Part shown: positions 1 through 6,826 of the stretch, piece by piece | Layout of the letters: every line of letters begins with the position of its first letter | Position numbering within the stretch: position 1 is the first letter of the stretch | Origin: Candidatus Margulisiibacteriota bacterium | GTDB taxonomy: Bacteria > Margulisbacteria > Marinamargulisbacteria > DT-59 | Direction of reading: 5' to 3' | Length of the DNA: 6,914 nt | Assembly (NCBI GenBank): GCA_013215865.1 | Contig: JABSQL010000301.1 | Coordinates: 1-6,914, forward strand | Made by a program: the position numbers and the translations under genes | Notes under the pieces: generated by a model | What the model was told of the DNA's origin: nothing | Databases searched by the model: none | What the model saw: the letters and a program-made list of their open reading frames with translations, nothing else

Positions 1-552
1 ATTGGCAATGTATATTTTAAAATGAATCAGATTGGTAAAGCCTTGGCATATTATCAGAGAGCACTTCGATTTTCTCCGCGTGATTCAGATATTCGAAAGA
101 ATATTAGATTAACAGAGGCAAAACGTGTTGATAAATCTGAAGAGTTTTACTTTTCAAAAAGTGTGAAAAACGGAATTCATTATTTCTCAATGAATGAGTG
201 GTTTGGAATGTTTCTTTTATTATTTATTTGTGTGAATAGTGCACTTTTCATAGTGTTGTATAGACGACCTCTCATTTTTAAAAATCTCTTGGCGGCTATA
301 GTGATTGTTTCTATCTTGTTCATTCCCTTTCTCTCTTTCAGAATACTATCTGAATTTAAAATAGATCGGGGTATTGTTGTGGTCAAAAAGGCAATTGTAA
401 GGTCTGGCCCTTCCACTAGTTTATCAACCCTCTTCTTTATTCATGAAGGTACATCATTTGTGATCCAACAAGAAGCGAATGGTTGGGCTCACATCAAACT
501 AGACAATGGATTAAAAGGGTGGGTTGTTGTTTCAAATATATGGGAAATATAG
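1..552 (+). CDS. TPR - transmembrane - SH3-like membrane protein, BatE-like (5' end missing)
   Basis: The frame is open from the first base, and the residues before the first ATG (position 22) already belong to a tetratricopeptide repeat (GNVYFKMNQIGKALAYYQRA), so the gene starts left of the window; 183 codons are visible. Order within the visible part: the end of a TPR (about residues 1-35), a charged linker, two hydrophobic segments (about 67-87 and 92-113), then a C-terminal SH3-like domain (about 122-183) with the typical 'VRSGPS' strand and a closing 'NGWAHIKLDNGLKGWV' stretch. Known of the family: TPR plus SH3 proteins of this layout occur as BatE-type proteins next to BatA/BatD genes and are annotated as aerotolerance or cell-envelope factors, without a proven reaction. 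Inference: an inner-membrane scaffold whose SH3 domain may bind envelope peptides. The stop overlaps the next gene. The BatE link rests on domain order only. Confidence 0.72.
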   Translation: MGNVYFKMNQIGKALAYYQRALRFSPRDSDIRKNIRLTEAKRVDKSEEFYFSKSVKNGIHYFSMNEWFGMFLLLFICVNSALFIVLYRRPLIFKNLLAAIVIVSILFIPFLSFRILSEFKIDRGIVVVKKAIVRSGPSTSLSTLFFIHEGTSFVIQQEANGWAHIKLDNGLKGWVVVSNIWEI

Positions 553-1514
553 TGCCTAAATTATTCGCAATTATCATTCTGGTATGGGGTGTTTGTTTGA
601 ATGTACAAGTCATTGCCATTGATGTGTTTTTACCGGATATACGCAGCCAGTTTCCAGCTATGACTTGGTCTGGCCAGTCAGGGCAAGAAGTTGGGGCCAT
701 TTTTCAAAACCCTGCGTTTCTCGCAAAAACAGATGGCTATCAAATGAGTCTCAATCATACCCAACCGTATCAAGATTTTAGTCATCTCATTTTAGGGTAT
801 ACACAACCGGTATCTCACATTCAATTTGGGTTTGGATATAGTTATTTTTCAAGTACAAACATACCCAGAACTATCATTAATGATTTGGGAAAAATAGTGT
901 CTACGGGACAGGTTCAATTCGGTATTCATCACGCCCGATTTACAGGGGCATGGTTACTCCAAAAAGATCTTTCGGTAGGTGGTGCATTGGCATGGCACTC
1001 CCAAAATATGGACACGCAATCTGTATCTCATATAACGGCTGATTTAGGGATATATTATGCATATACAGATACCCTTTTTTTGGGAGTTCACACGCAAGAT
1101 CTTTTAAGGCACTTATTGAGTGGCAGGAATACGGGAAGCTTTTCTTCAGAGCTTGTAATAGAAGGTACCTATAGAGATCCTGAAAAATCATTGAGTTTAG
1201 CAAGCACATTTTCAAGTATAATGTTGGGAGGTGAGTTTTTCTTAGGGCCTTATTTTAGTTTGTTTGGCCATGTAAATTTACGGTCAAATATAGTGTCCTC
1301 CCGCCATAGTATCGGAACGGCATTATACTTACTTCCGTTTACTCTAAGGTATGCCTATTTTCAAGAATCAGTCCCAGGGCTTCAAAATACACAGCACCTT
1401 TTAGGGATACAGTATCAATTCAATGGTCCGGGTAAACAGGTCGAAAAATTCAGGATATTTCCATACTTTCTCAAACGCCTAACGAGACGATTGAAACCTA
1501 TTTTAAAAAAGTAG
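540..1514 (+). CDS. Predicted outer-membrane beta-barrel protein, PorV/PorQ-like
   Basis: The frame encodes about 324 residues from ATG 540. Longer versions would begin inside the SH3 region of the previous gene and would put extra residues ahead of the signal peptide. An alternative start is GTG 552, which overlaps the upstream stop as TAGTG and has GGGAA at 542-546 five bases away. The N-terminus is a signal peptide: Lys, then a hydrophobic run (LFAIIILVWGVCLNVQVIA) with a plausible V-I-A cleavage site. After it come a Gly-rich segment and 'IFQNPAFLAKTDGYQMSLNH', resembling the NPA(G/F)LA motif near the start of PorV/PorQ/FadL-like barrels. The rest alternates polar and hydrophobic or aromatic residues, as in beta-strands. 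Known of the family: PorV/PorQ-type barrels are outer-membrane proteins, some serving secretion. Oddity: the last barrel-like strand (LLGIQYQF) is followed by a strongly basic tail rather than a terminal aromatic residue. The exact role is unknown. Confidence 0.66.
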   Translation: MGNIVPKLFAIIILVWGVCLNVQVIAIDVFLPDIRSQFPAMTWSGQSGQEVGAIFQNPAFLAKTDGYQMSLNHTQPYQDFSHLILGYTQPVSHIQFGFGYSYFSSTNIPRTIINDLGKIVSTGQVQFGIHHARFTGAWLLQKDLSVGGALAWHSQNMDTQSVSHITADLGIYYAYTDTLFLGVHTQDLLRHLLSGRNTGSFSSELVIEGTYRDPEKSLSLASTFSSIMLGGEFFLGPYFSLFGHVNLRSNIVSSRHSIGTALYLLPFTLRYAYFQESVPGLQNTQHLLGIQYQFNGPGKQVEKFRIFPYFLKRLTRRLKPILKK

Positions 1515-1786
1515 TGACCGACCATATGTATTTTCATTTTCAGGACCCAACTGCTGATGACAGTCACCCTGAAAAACTTGATGTAAGCAGTAAAACGCGT
1601 TTTGTTGTATCCTATCAAGTTGAAGAAGACATGTCTCAATCAAATCTTAATTTAAAGGTGTTTGATCGTACTCAAAACATTTGGTATACCGCTTCTGAAG
1701 AGGTTCACATTCAAGATAAAAAAAGAATAACAGAACTTTTTAACCAACTGTTGATTCAAATAGAGGAGAAGATAGAAAATGGTTAA
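1514..1786 (+). CDS. Unrecognised 90-residue protein between the barrel gene and murC
   Basis: I do not recognise this protein. It starts at GTG 1514, overlapping the upstream TAG stop by one base (TAGTG), or at the in-frame ATG 1526, which gives 86 residues; neither has a clear ribosome binding site. It has no signal peptide or membrane segment, so it is probably cytoplasmic. The first 25 or so residues are polar and acidic. They are followed by alternating strand-like segments (TRFVVSYQVEE, LNLKVFDRT, IWYTASEEVHI) and a C-terminal helix with regularly spaced Leu/Ile (ITELFNQLLIQIEEKIENG), which suggests a small alpha/beta fold that may pair with a partner through the helix. Its end overlaps murC by 8 bases, and the murC ribosome binding site lies inside its last codons. 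That packing argues that it is a real gene translated in step with murC. Confidence 0.7.
   Translation: MTDHMYFHFQDPTADDSHPEKLDVSSKTRFVVSYQVEEDMSQSNLNLKVFDRTQNIWYTASEEVHIQDKKRITELFNQLLIQIEEKIENG
1762..1770 (+). promoter_or_regulatory. Ribosome binding site of murC
   Basis: AGAGGAGAA contains the core GGAG, ten bases before ATG 1779. It is the only strong Shine-Dalgarno sequence I see at any gene start in the window, and it lies inside the coding end of the preceding small gene. It fixes the murC start and suggests that murC is an internal point of efficient initiation, whereas the later genes depend on coupling. Confidence 0.75.
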
Positions 1787-3176
1787 ACTTTCGAAAAATA
1801 GGACGCTTCATTTTATTGGCATCGGTGGTGCAGGAATGAGCGCAATTGCACGGATATTGTTAGAGCAGGGGTATAAAGTAACCGGATCTGATATTCGAGA
1901 ATCTGTGAATACGCTTCGGTTAAAAGATTTTGGAGCACGTATTTATTATCACCATGACCCGCTTAATTTAAGAGAAGCAGACATGGTTATTGTGTCGAGT
2001 GCTATTTCACCAGATAACCCTGAACTCAAAACTGCTTATGAAAACGAAATACCCATTGTGAAAAGAGCTGAGATGTTGTCTATATTGATGAATCAGTTTC
2101 CCAAAAAGATATCTGTGACAGGGACCCATGGTAAAACGACCACAACTTCCATGATAACAAAGATGCTTTCTGTTGCGAATCAATATCCCACTTATCTGAT
2201 AGGTGCAGATATGAATGATTTCGAAGGGAATGCGGCCCTCGGGCAAGGTCCTTATTTTATTGCGGAGTCTGATGAGAGTGATGGGTCATTTTTGTGCTTA
2301 TATCCTAATATCAGCGTGATAACCAATATCGAAGCAGAACACATGGACTATTATAAATCTGTAAATGACATCGTAGACCATTTTGATACATTTATTGCCC
2401 GTACTATCAAGGACGAAGGGTACATCATATTGAATCAAGATGATCCGTATTTATGTAAATTCAAGGATCAATATGCTCCCGAATGTATGATCACATTTGG
2501 AATAGAATCAGATGCCCTTATAAAAGCAACTAACATCAAATCTGAAAAAACGGGCATGACATTTGATCTTTGGATAAACGGTAAAAAAGAAATTCCCATA
2601 GCGCTGAGTATATTTGGGATACATAATATTTATAATGCGCTTGCAGCGATTAGTTTAGGGTACAAAGAAAATATTCCCCTTAATACGATTACAAATAGTC
2701 TGGCTCAATTTTCGGGGACCAAAAGACGGTTGCAACTAATGGGGGAAGTTGACCATATTAAGGTATATGACGATTATGCACATCATCCAACAGAGATAAA
2801 AGTAACCTTAGATGGGATAAAAGCCTGTCTTGGATCACGAATCATCTGCATCTTTCAACCCCATCGATATTCAAGAACCCAGTATCTCTTAGACAAATTT
2901 GATGATCATGTTTTTGAATCTGCCCATCAAGTCATCATTACAGATATATTTTCTGCTCAAGAAGATGTTATAGAGGGTATCAGTGGAAAAAGCATTGTAG
3001 ATAAACTGTCTCAAAAAGCCGTGTTTATACCTCAAAAAAGTAAAGTAGCCGCGCACCTTATAAAAACACTTAAAAAAGATGATGTTGTTATCACCATGGG
3101 GGCGGGCGATATTCAATCAGTAGCAAAAGAATTGCTGATTCAACTTAAACAAAAGAAGGTGCTCTCATCCTCATAA
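1779..3176 (+). CDS. murC: UDP-N-acetylmuramate--L-alanine ligase MurC
   Basis: MurC is the cytoplasmic ATP-dependent ligase that adds L-Ala to UDP-MurNAc, the first peptide step of peptidoglycan precursor synthesis. At 465 residues it has the usual family length, and all three Mur ligase domains are visible. The N-terminal UDP-binding loop is GIGGAGMS (14-21). The central ATPase domain has the P-loop GTHGKTTTT (115-123, Lys119), ESDESDGSF (163-171), NIEAEHMD (183-190) and HNIYNALAA (282-290). KRR (315-317), YDDYAHHPTE (330-339) and FQPHRYSRT (359-367) lie in the linker and C-terminal domain, and GAGDI follows near the end. No key motif is missing. Small departures such as AESDESDG for the commoner AEADESDA, and AEHMD for PDHLD, are conservative. 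ATG 1779 is set by a strong ribosome binding site at 1762-1770 and overlaps the upstream gene by 8 bases. The stop TAA (3174-3176) appears to overlap the murB start. Confidence 0.98.
   Translation: MVKLSKNRTLHFIGIGGAGMSAIARILLEQGYKVTGSDIRESVNTLRLKDFGARIYYHHDPLNLREADMVIVSSAISPDNPELKTAYENEIPIVKRAEMLSILMNQFPKKISVTGTHGKTTTTSMITKMLSVANQYPTYLIGADMNDFEGNAALGQGPYFIAESDESDGSFLCLYPNISVITNIEAEHMDYYKSVNDIVDHFDTFIARTIKDEGYIILNQDDPYLCKFKDQYAPECMITFGIESDALIKATNIKSEKTGMTFDLWINGKKEIPIALSIFGIHNIYNALAAISLGYKENIPLNTITNSLAQFSGTKRRLQLMGEVDHIKVYDDYAHHPTEIKVTLDGIKACLGSRIICIFQPHRYSRTQYLLDKFDDHVFESAHQVIITDIFSAQEDVIEGISGKSIVDKLSQKAVFIPQKSKVAAHLIKTLKKDDVVITMGAGDIQSVAKELLIQLKQKKVLSSS
3156..3161 (+). promoter_or_regulatory. 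Possible weak ribosome binding site for murB
   Basis: AAGGTG near the end of murC matches part of the Shine-Dalgarno consensus (AGGTG within AAGGAGGTG). It lies 11 bases before the ATA at 3173 and 5 bases before the ATC at 3167, the two most plausible non-canonical murB starts. No comparable sequence precedes GTG 3242. Support is modest because the motif is short and lies in coding sequence. Confidence 0.35.
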
Positions 3177-4015
3177 AAGAACATTTTCCAATTTCCAATT
3201 TTACTACATTTCAAAATAAAGGCGTCATTCCTTGTTTTAATGTGCTTGAAACAATAGATGAAGTTGTAGAATTTATGAAAGATCCTCCTATTTTCATGAT
3301 GGTTGGTAAAGGATCTAATATTGTTATCAATCCAGAAGGTAACGTTCGAACGATAATGCAAATATCACCCTATCTTTCCAAAGAGATCATTGAAAATACT
3401 TTTTTGACTGTGGGCTCAGGGATGTCTATAACGAGGTGTTTGTCTCTTTGTCAGAAATATGGGCTTTCTGGGCTTGAATTTGCTGCGGGTGTCCCTGCTT
3501 CAATAGGAGGAATGGTGGCGATGAATTTTGGATGTTGGGGGATTGAAGTAGGTAATATTGTATCTCGGGTGAGAGTGGTGAAAAAAGGAGGAGCTATCCA
3601 ATGGTTAACTTCAAAAGAGTGCCAATTTGGGTACAGAACAAGTATTTTTCAATCTCAAAATTGGGTGGTTACAGATGTGCAATTTTGCCTATCTAAATCT
3701 ACCCCAGAGGACATACAAGCCTCAATTAAAGCATCTATCAAGCAAAGACTGAACAAACAGCCTCTGAGAGATAAAACGTTTGGAAGTATATTTAAAAATC
3801 CCCCAGGTCAACATGTTGGAAAACTTTTAGAGGATTTAGGGTACAAGGGAAAGCAATTTCAAAATGTTCAACTTTCTCGAAAACATGCAAACTTTTTGTT
3901 GAATACTGGGAAAGCCACTTTTCAGGATGTGAAATCAGTCATTGTCACCATTCAAGAAGAGGTGATTACACAAACGGGAATTCACCTTAAACCTGAAGTT
4001 CATTTAGTCACATGA
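3173..4015 (+). CDS. murB: UDP-N-acetylenolpyruvoylglucosamine reductase MurB, non-canonical start
   Basis: MurB is the FAD- and NADPH-dependent enzyme that reduces UDP-GlcNAc-enolpyruvate to UDP-MurNAc in the cytoplasm. Numbered from ATA 3173 it has 280 residues. FAD-domain motifs are VGKGSN (44-49) and GLEFAAGVPASIGG (100-113). Catalytic candidates are Arg155 in GYRTSIF, Ser205 in FGSIFKNP and Glu275 in KPEVHLV, matching the Arg, Ser and Glu of the family, so the enzyme looks active. The first ATG/GTG/TTG in frame is GTG 3242, but that would delete KEHFPISNFTTF, which matches the conserved MurB opening (ENVPLS.YTTF). The frame is open back to a stop at 3146 with no standard start. The best candidate is ATA 3173, forming ATAA with the murC stop, as ATGA does at the next three junctions; ATC 3167 is another. 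The usual GG after TTF is replaced by NKG. The stop overlaps ddl as ATGA. Function is certain; the exact start is not. Confidence 0.93.
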   Translation: MKEHFPISNFTTFQNKGVIPCFNVLETIDEVVEFMKDPPIFMMVGKGSNIVINPEGNVRTIMQISPYLSKEIIENTFLTVGSGMSITRCLSLCQKYGLSGLEFAAGVPASIGGMVAMNFGCWGIEVGNIVSRVRVVKKGGAIQWLTSKECQFGYRTSIFQSQNWVVTDVQFCLSKSTPEDIQASIKASIKQRLNKQPLRDKTFGSIFKNPPGQHVGKLLEDLGYKGKQFQNVQLSRKHANFLLNTGKATFQDVKSVIVTIQEEVITQTGIHLKPEVHLVT

Positions 4016-4926
4016 TCCCTTCATTTAAAGATAAAATAATGGGTGTAATATTAGGGGGTACCTCCGAAGAAAGAGAAGTGTCTATTCGATCTGGTGAAAA
4101 TGTTTATGCTGCTTTGAACTCATTGGGATATCATGTAAAAAAGGTTGATCCAAAATATGACCCAGACTTATTAACCCCTTTTGATATAGCGTTTATCGCT
4201 CTGCATGGCAAAGGTGGTGAAGACGGTACCATTCAACTTGAACTGGAAAAGCGACATATTCCTTATACAGGATCACGAATAGAAGCCTCAAAAATAGGGA
4301 TAGATAAAGCAAAGACGAAAACGCTTTTGCAAAAAAAAGGTTTGCTAACACCTGACTTTCAAATGATTAAAAAGAAATCTGATATTAAAAAAATAGATTT
4401 TTCTATATCTCATATCGTTAAGCCAAATGAAGGCGGCTCAAGTATAGGTGTTTATGTTGTTCGTTCACTAGAAGAGAGTTGTTTGGCTATGGAACCATTT
4501 TTAGCTAAAGGTATTCCAATGCTTATAGAAACGTATATCCAGGGGAAGGAGATTACAGTGAGTATTTTAGAGGATAAACAAAAAGGATATGCAGAGCTTC
4601 CAATTTTAGAGTTGGTGCCCAAAAGTGGGCTATATGATTATGATGCGAAGTATACTCCAGGAAAAACGCAGTTCATTTTGCCGGCAAAATTAAGCAAAGA
4701 CATGGCAGAACACTGTCAGTACATTGCGATGGAGACTCATAAATTAATTGGTGCCCATGGGATGTCTCGTGTAGATATGATTGTCCATCCAGAAAATGGA
4801 CCCTATATCCTTGAAATAAATACCATTCCTGGGTTCACGGATTTATCTGACCTCCCTGCTCAGTCTCGTCACGCAGGAATCACTTTTGAGCAACTTGTTG
4901 AAATGATTCTTAATACGGCACTATGA
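4012..4926 (+). CDS. ddl: D-alanine--D-alanine ligase
   Basis: Ddl is the ATP-grasp enzyme that joins two D-Ala to make the dipeptide added by MurF. The 304 residues are family length. Motifs in order: GGTSEEREVS (15-24, substrate Glu and Ser), HGKGGEDG (65-72), VKPNEGGSSIGV (136-147, ATP lysine and the catalytic serine), the omega-loop LYDYDAKY (207-214), SRVD (Arg253, Asp255) and EINTIPGF (Glu268, Asn270, Gly274). All residues needed for ATP, magnesium and D-Ala binding appear intact. The Tyr-rich omega-loop is that of D-Ala-D-Ala enzymes, not of VanA-type D-Ala-D-Lac ligases. ATG 4012 overlaps the murB stop as ATGA with no Shine-Dalgarno, so translation is probably coupled. ATG 4039 is an alternative that would trim nine residues before the first strand. 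The stop overlaps ftsQ as ATGA. Confidence 0.98.
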   Translation: MIPSFKDKIMGVILGGTSEEREVSIRSGENVYAALNSLGYHVKKVDPKYDPDLLTPFDIAFIALHGKGGEDGTIQLELEKRHIPYTGSRIEASKIGIDKAKTKTLLQKKGLLTPDFQMIKKKSDIKKIDFSISHIVKPNEGGSSIGVYVVRSLEESCLAMEPFLAKGIPMLIETYIQGKEITVSILEDKQKGYAELPILELVPKSGLYDYDAKYTPGKTQFILPAKLSKDMAEHCQYIAMETHKLIGAHGMSRVDMIVHPENGPYILEINTIPGFTDLSDLPAQSRHAGITFEQLVEMILNTAL

Positions 4927-5639
4927 GGGCTAAAACCGTAGGTATCTTAAGTCTTTTTTTTGCTTTAGGTGTGATGGTTATTTTATTGTCACCCCAGACA
5001 TCCATACATAAAATAACCTTTAGAGGGGCTCAATTTATAGAGAGGCCTTCTTTGATATCTCATTTCAAAACATTATCTGGGAAGCCCTTATTGTACCCTT
5101 GGGTGGCGAGAGGGTTTATTCGGAATTCATATATTAAGTTTCCCCAAATCAAAAAAATAACATTTGGATGGAAATATCCGAGACAAATTAATGTTCATAT
5201 TACTGAAAAAAAGGCGTCGGTAATGTATTTCACCAAGGAATATCAATATATTGTGTCTGAAGATGGTACGATATTGTCCAAGGATGGGCATCTGGGTGGA
5301 TTCAATTCGCTTCCCATTATTTCAGGTATCCCTGAAGAAGCGTTTCGGTCTTTCCACATTTCCGACTCTCTGAGAAAGAAAACGTCTCATATTATTGAAA
5401 ACATGTCTTTTTATGTGGATCACCATACCCTTCAAATGGTTTTTCAGCCGAATAACACCCTCATTCTCTTAAAAGATGATGTATTACCCATTAAAATTGG
5501 GCGGCTCACAAATCTTGATAAAAAGTTTAAAAATTTAAATCAGTATTATCAATCTGGGGTGGCTGGAGAAAAATTCTTACAATATATCGATTTACGTATT
5601 ACTGATAAAGTAGTGGTAAAATATGAAACAGGTTCATGA
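4923..5639 (+). CDS. ftsQ: Cell division protein FtsQ (POTRA domain, bitopic)
   Basis: FtsQ is the divisome protein that sits across the inner membrane and, with FtsB and FtsL, controls septal peptidoglycan synthesis. The protein has 238 residues. It has a very short cytoplasmic start (MRAK), one hydrophobic helix (about 6-24), then a POTRA domain (about 28-96) recognisable from IHKITFRGAQFIERPSLISHF and the closing 'KYPRQINVHITEKKASVMYF' strand, the counterpart of the family's WP..l.v.i.E..p pattern. 'YQYIVSEDGTILSKDG' and the following beta-rich region match the FtsQ beta domain, here roughly 105-230. The cytoplasmic tail is shorter than in E. coli FtsQ. The position between ddl and ftsA is the classical one. 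ATG 4923 overlaps the ddl stop as ATGA with no ribosome binding site. FtsQ diverges strongly between phyla, so identification rests on architecture plus gene order. Confidence 0.9.
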   Translation: MRAKTVGILSLFFALGVMVILLSPQTSIHKITFRGAQFIERPSLISHFKTLSGKPLLYPWVARGFIRNSYIKFPQIKKITFGWKYPRQINVHITEKKASVMYFTKEYQYIVSEDGTILSKDGHLGGFNSLPIISGIPEEAFRSFHISDSLRKKTSHIIENMSFYVDHHTLQMVFQPNNTLILLKDDVLPIKIGRLTNLDKKFKNLNQYYQSGVAGEKFLQYIDLRITDKVVVKYETGS

Positions 5640-6826
5640 TGAATAATACATCTATATTGGGTTTAGATTTAGGCTCAAACAATATTTACGCGTCTGTTTG
5701 CAACGTTAATAGTGACGGAGACCTTATCTTGAAAGGAATTGGATCTAGTTTAACCACAGGATTTAAGAAAGGGACGATTACTAATCCCGAAGAGGCAAGG
5801 AAGTGTGTTTCGAAGGCAGTTGATCGGGCATGTAAAGATGCAGAGGTAAGACCTCAGTGTGTTATTAGTAATATACCTTGTCAGGGAATTCAGTTTGTAT
5901 CAAATAGTGGTATCGTCGTGTCAAAAAGCACCTCCGGTTTAATTAGTGCAGAAGAGAAAAATGAGTGTATTGAAAAATCGAAACGCATCATCAAAGACGC
6001 TTCACAGGTGCTATTACATGTAAATCCATTATATTTTAATGTAGACGGAAAGTACCTTCAAAATCCTGTAGGTGTAAAAGGGCAACAGCTTGAAGTTAAA
6101 ACCCATATTGTATTGGGGGATGTCCAAAATATTACATCTGTTAGGGATTTATTGAGTGCAGAAGGGTTTCAAATTAAGGGATTGGTTTTTGATGGTATTG
6201 CTATTTCTCATGCCTATCTCACAAAGGAAGAGCGAATGTCAGGTGCGGCCGTGTTGGATATAGGTGGTCAGTTCACAAAACTCACGATCTACAAGCATGA
6301 TGTATTGTACTATTCACAGATTATTCCCATTGGAGGGGATACAATTACCCGAGATATTTCACAGGTGTTAAATGTCACTTTTCCTGAGGCAGAGCGTCTC
6401 AAAATTTTGTATGGTCAAGTCAATGTAAAAGATATAAACCCTAAAGAAACAATTTCAATTACCACAATAAATCGCCAAAGAAAGGTCATTTCAAAACAGT
6501 ATTTATGCGAGATTATAGAAGCGAGAGTGAACGAACTCATCCAGTTTATTTCCTCATTTATTCAAGATGCGACGTTTTCGCCACCCTTTATGGTGCTATG
6601 TGGTAAAGGTAGTCAATTAAGTGGGATCACTAATGCATTTGAAAAAAGCCTCCCAATTCGCCTTAGAATAGGCTTACCCACGGATATAGATACGCTATTA
6701 CCCTCTAAAGATCATGCACTTTCAATTGGCCTCATTTATTACGGGTTAAAAATGGGTGCGCTTTCAATGAATCCGCCTAAAAAATGGGGCATTACCTCAA
6801 AAATGAAACGTTGGTTTAGAAAATGA
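5636..6826 (+). CDS. ftsA: Cell division protein FtsA, actin-like membrane tether for FtsZ
   Basis: FtsA is an actin-fold protein that anchors FtsZ filaments to the membrane and recruits later divisome proteins. The 396 residues cover the full family plan: phosphate-1 loop GLDLGSNN (9-16); the SHS2 (1C) subdomain, about 86-165, ending near KTHIVLGD; phosphate-2 loop LDIGGQFTK (207-215); the connecting segment GGDTITRDI and AERLKILYG; an adenosine-side loop CGKGSQLSG (322-330); and a C-terminal amphipathic helix WGITSKMKRWFRK (384-396) that would bind the membrane. Two nucleotide-site positions depart from the usual pattern: Lys215 where Asp is common in DIGGGTTD, and Lys324 where the second Gly of GG is expected. 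ATG 5636 overlaps the ftsQ stop as ATGA. The next codon is also ATG (5639) and has AGG at 5630-5632 better spaced for it, so the protein may be one residue shorter. Confidence 0.96.
   Translation: MMNNTSILGLDLGSNNIYASVCNVNSDGDLILKGIGSSLTTGFKKGTITNPEEARKCVSKAVDRACKDAEVRPQCVISNIPCQGIQFVSNSGIVVSKSTSGLISAEEKNECIEKSKRIIKDASQVLLHVNPLYFNVDGKYLQNPVGVKGQQLEVKTHIVLGDVQNITSVRDLLSAEGFQIKGLVFDGIAISHAYLTKEERMSGAAVLDIGGQFTKLTIYKHDVLYYSQIIPIGGDTITRDISQVLNVTFPEAERLKILYGQVNVKDINPKETISITTINRQRKVISKQYLCEIIEARVNELIQFISSFIQDATFSPPFMVLCGKGSQLSGITNAFEKSLPIRLRIGLPTDIDTLLPSKDHALSIGLIYYGLKMGALSMNPPKKWGITSKMKRWFRK

Noticed and set aside
483..539. Longer N-terminus of the barrel protein from ATG 483
   Set aside because: It would overlap the SH3-coding part of the preceding gene by 70 bases and place 19 residues ahead of a well-formed signal peptide.
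1514..1786. Small protein as a FlaG-like flagellar protein
   Set aside because: There is only a loose likeness in the VFDRT segment; the family's later conserved region is absent and no flagellar gene is nearby.
3149..3180. MurC-MurB fusion by a programmed -1 frameshift near the end of murC
   Set aside because: The murB frame is open across the last codons of murC, so a -1 shift would fuse them. However, CAA AAG AAG is not a good slippery heptamer, I see no clear stimulatory structure, and ATA initiation in an ATAA overlap is simpler.
3242..3244. GTG as the real start of murB
   Set aside because: It would remove the conserved FTTF segment and about 23 residues, and no ribosome binding site precedes it.
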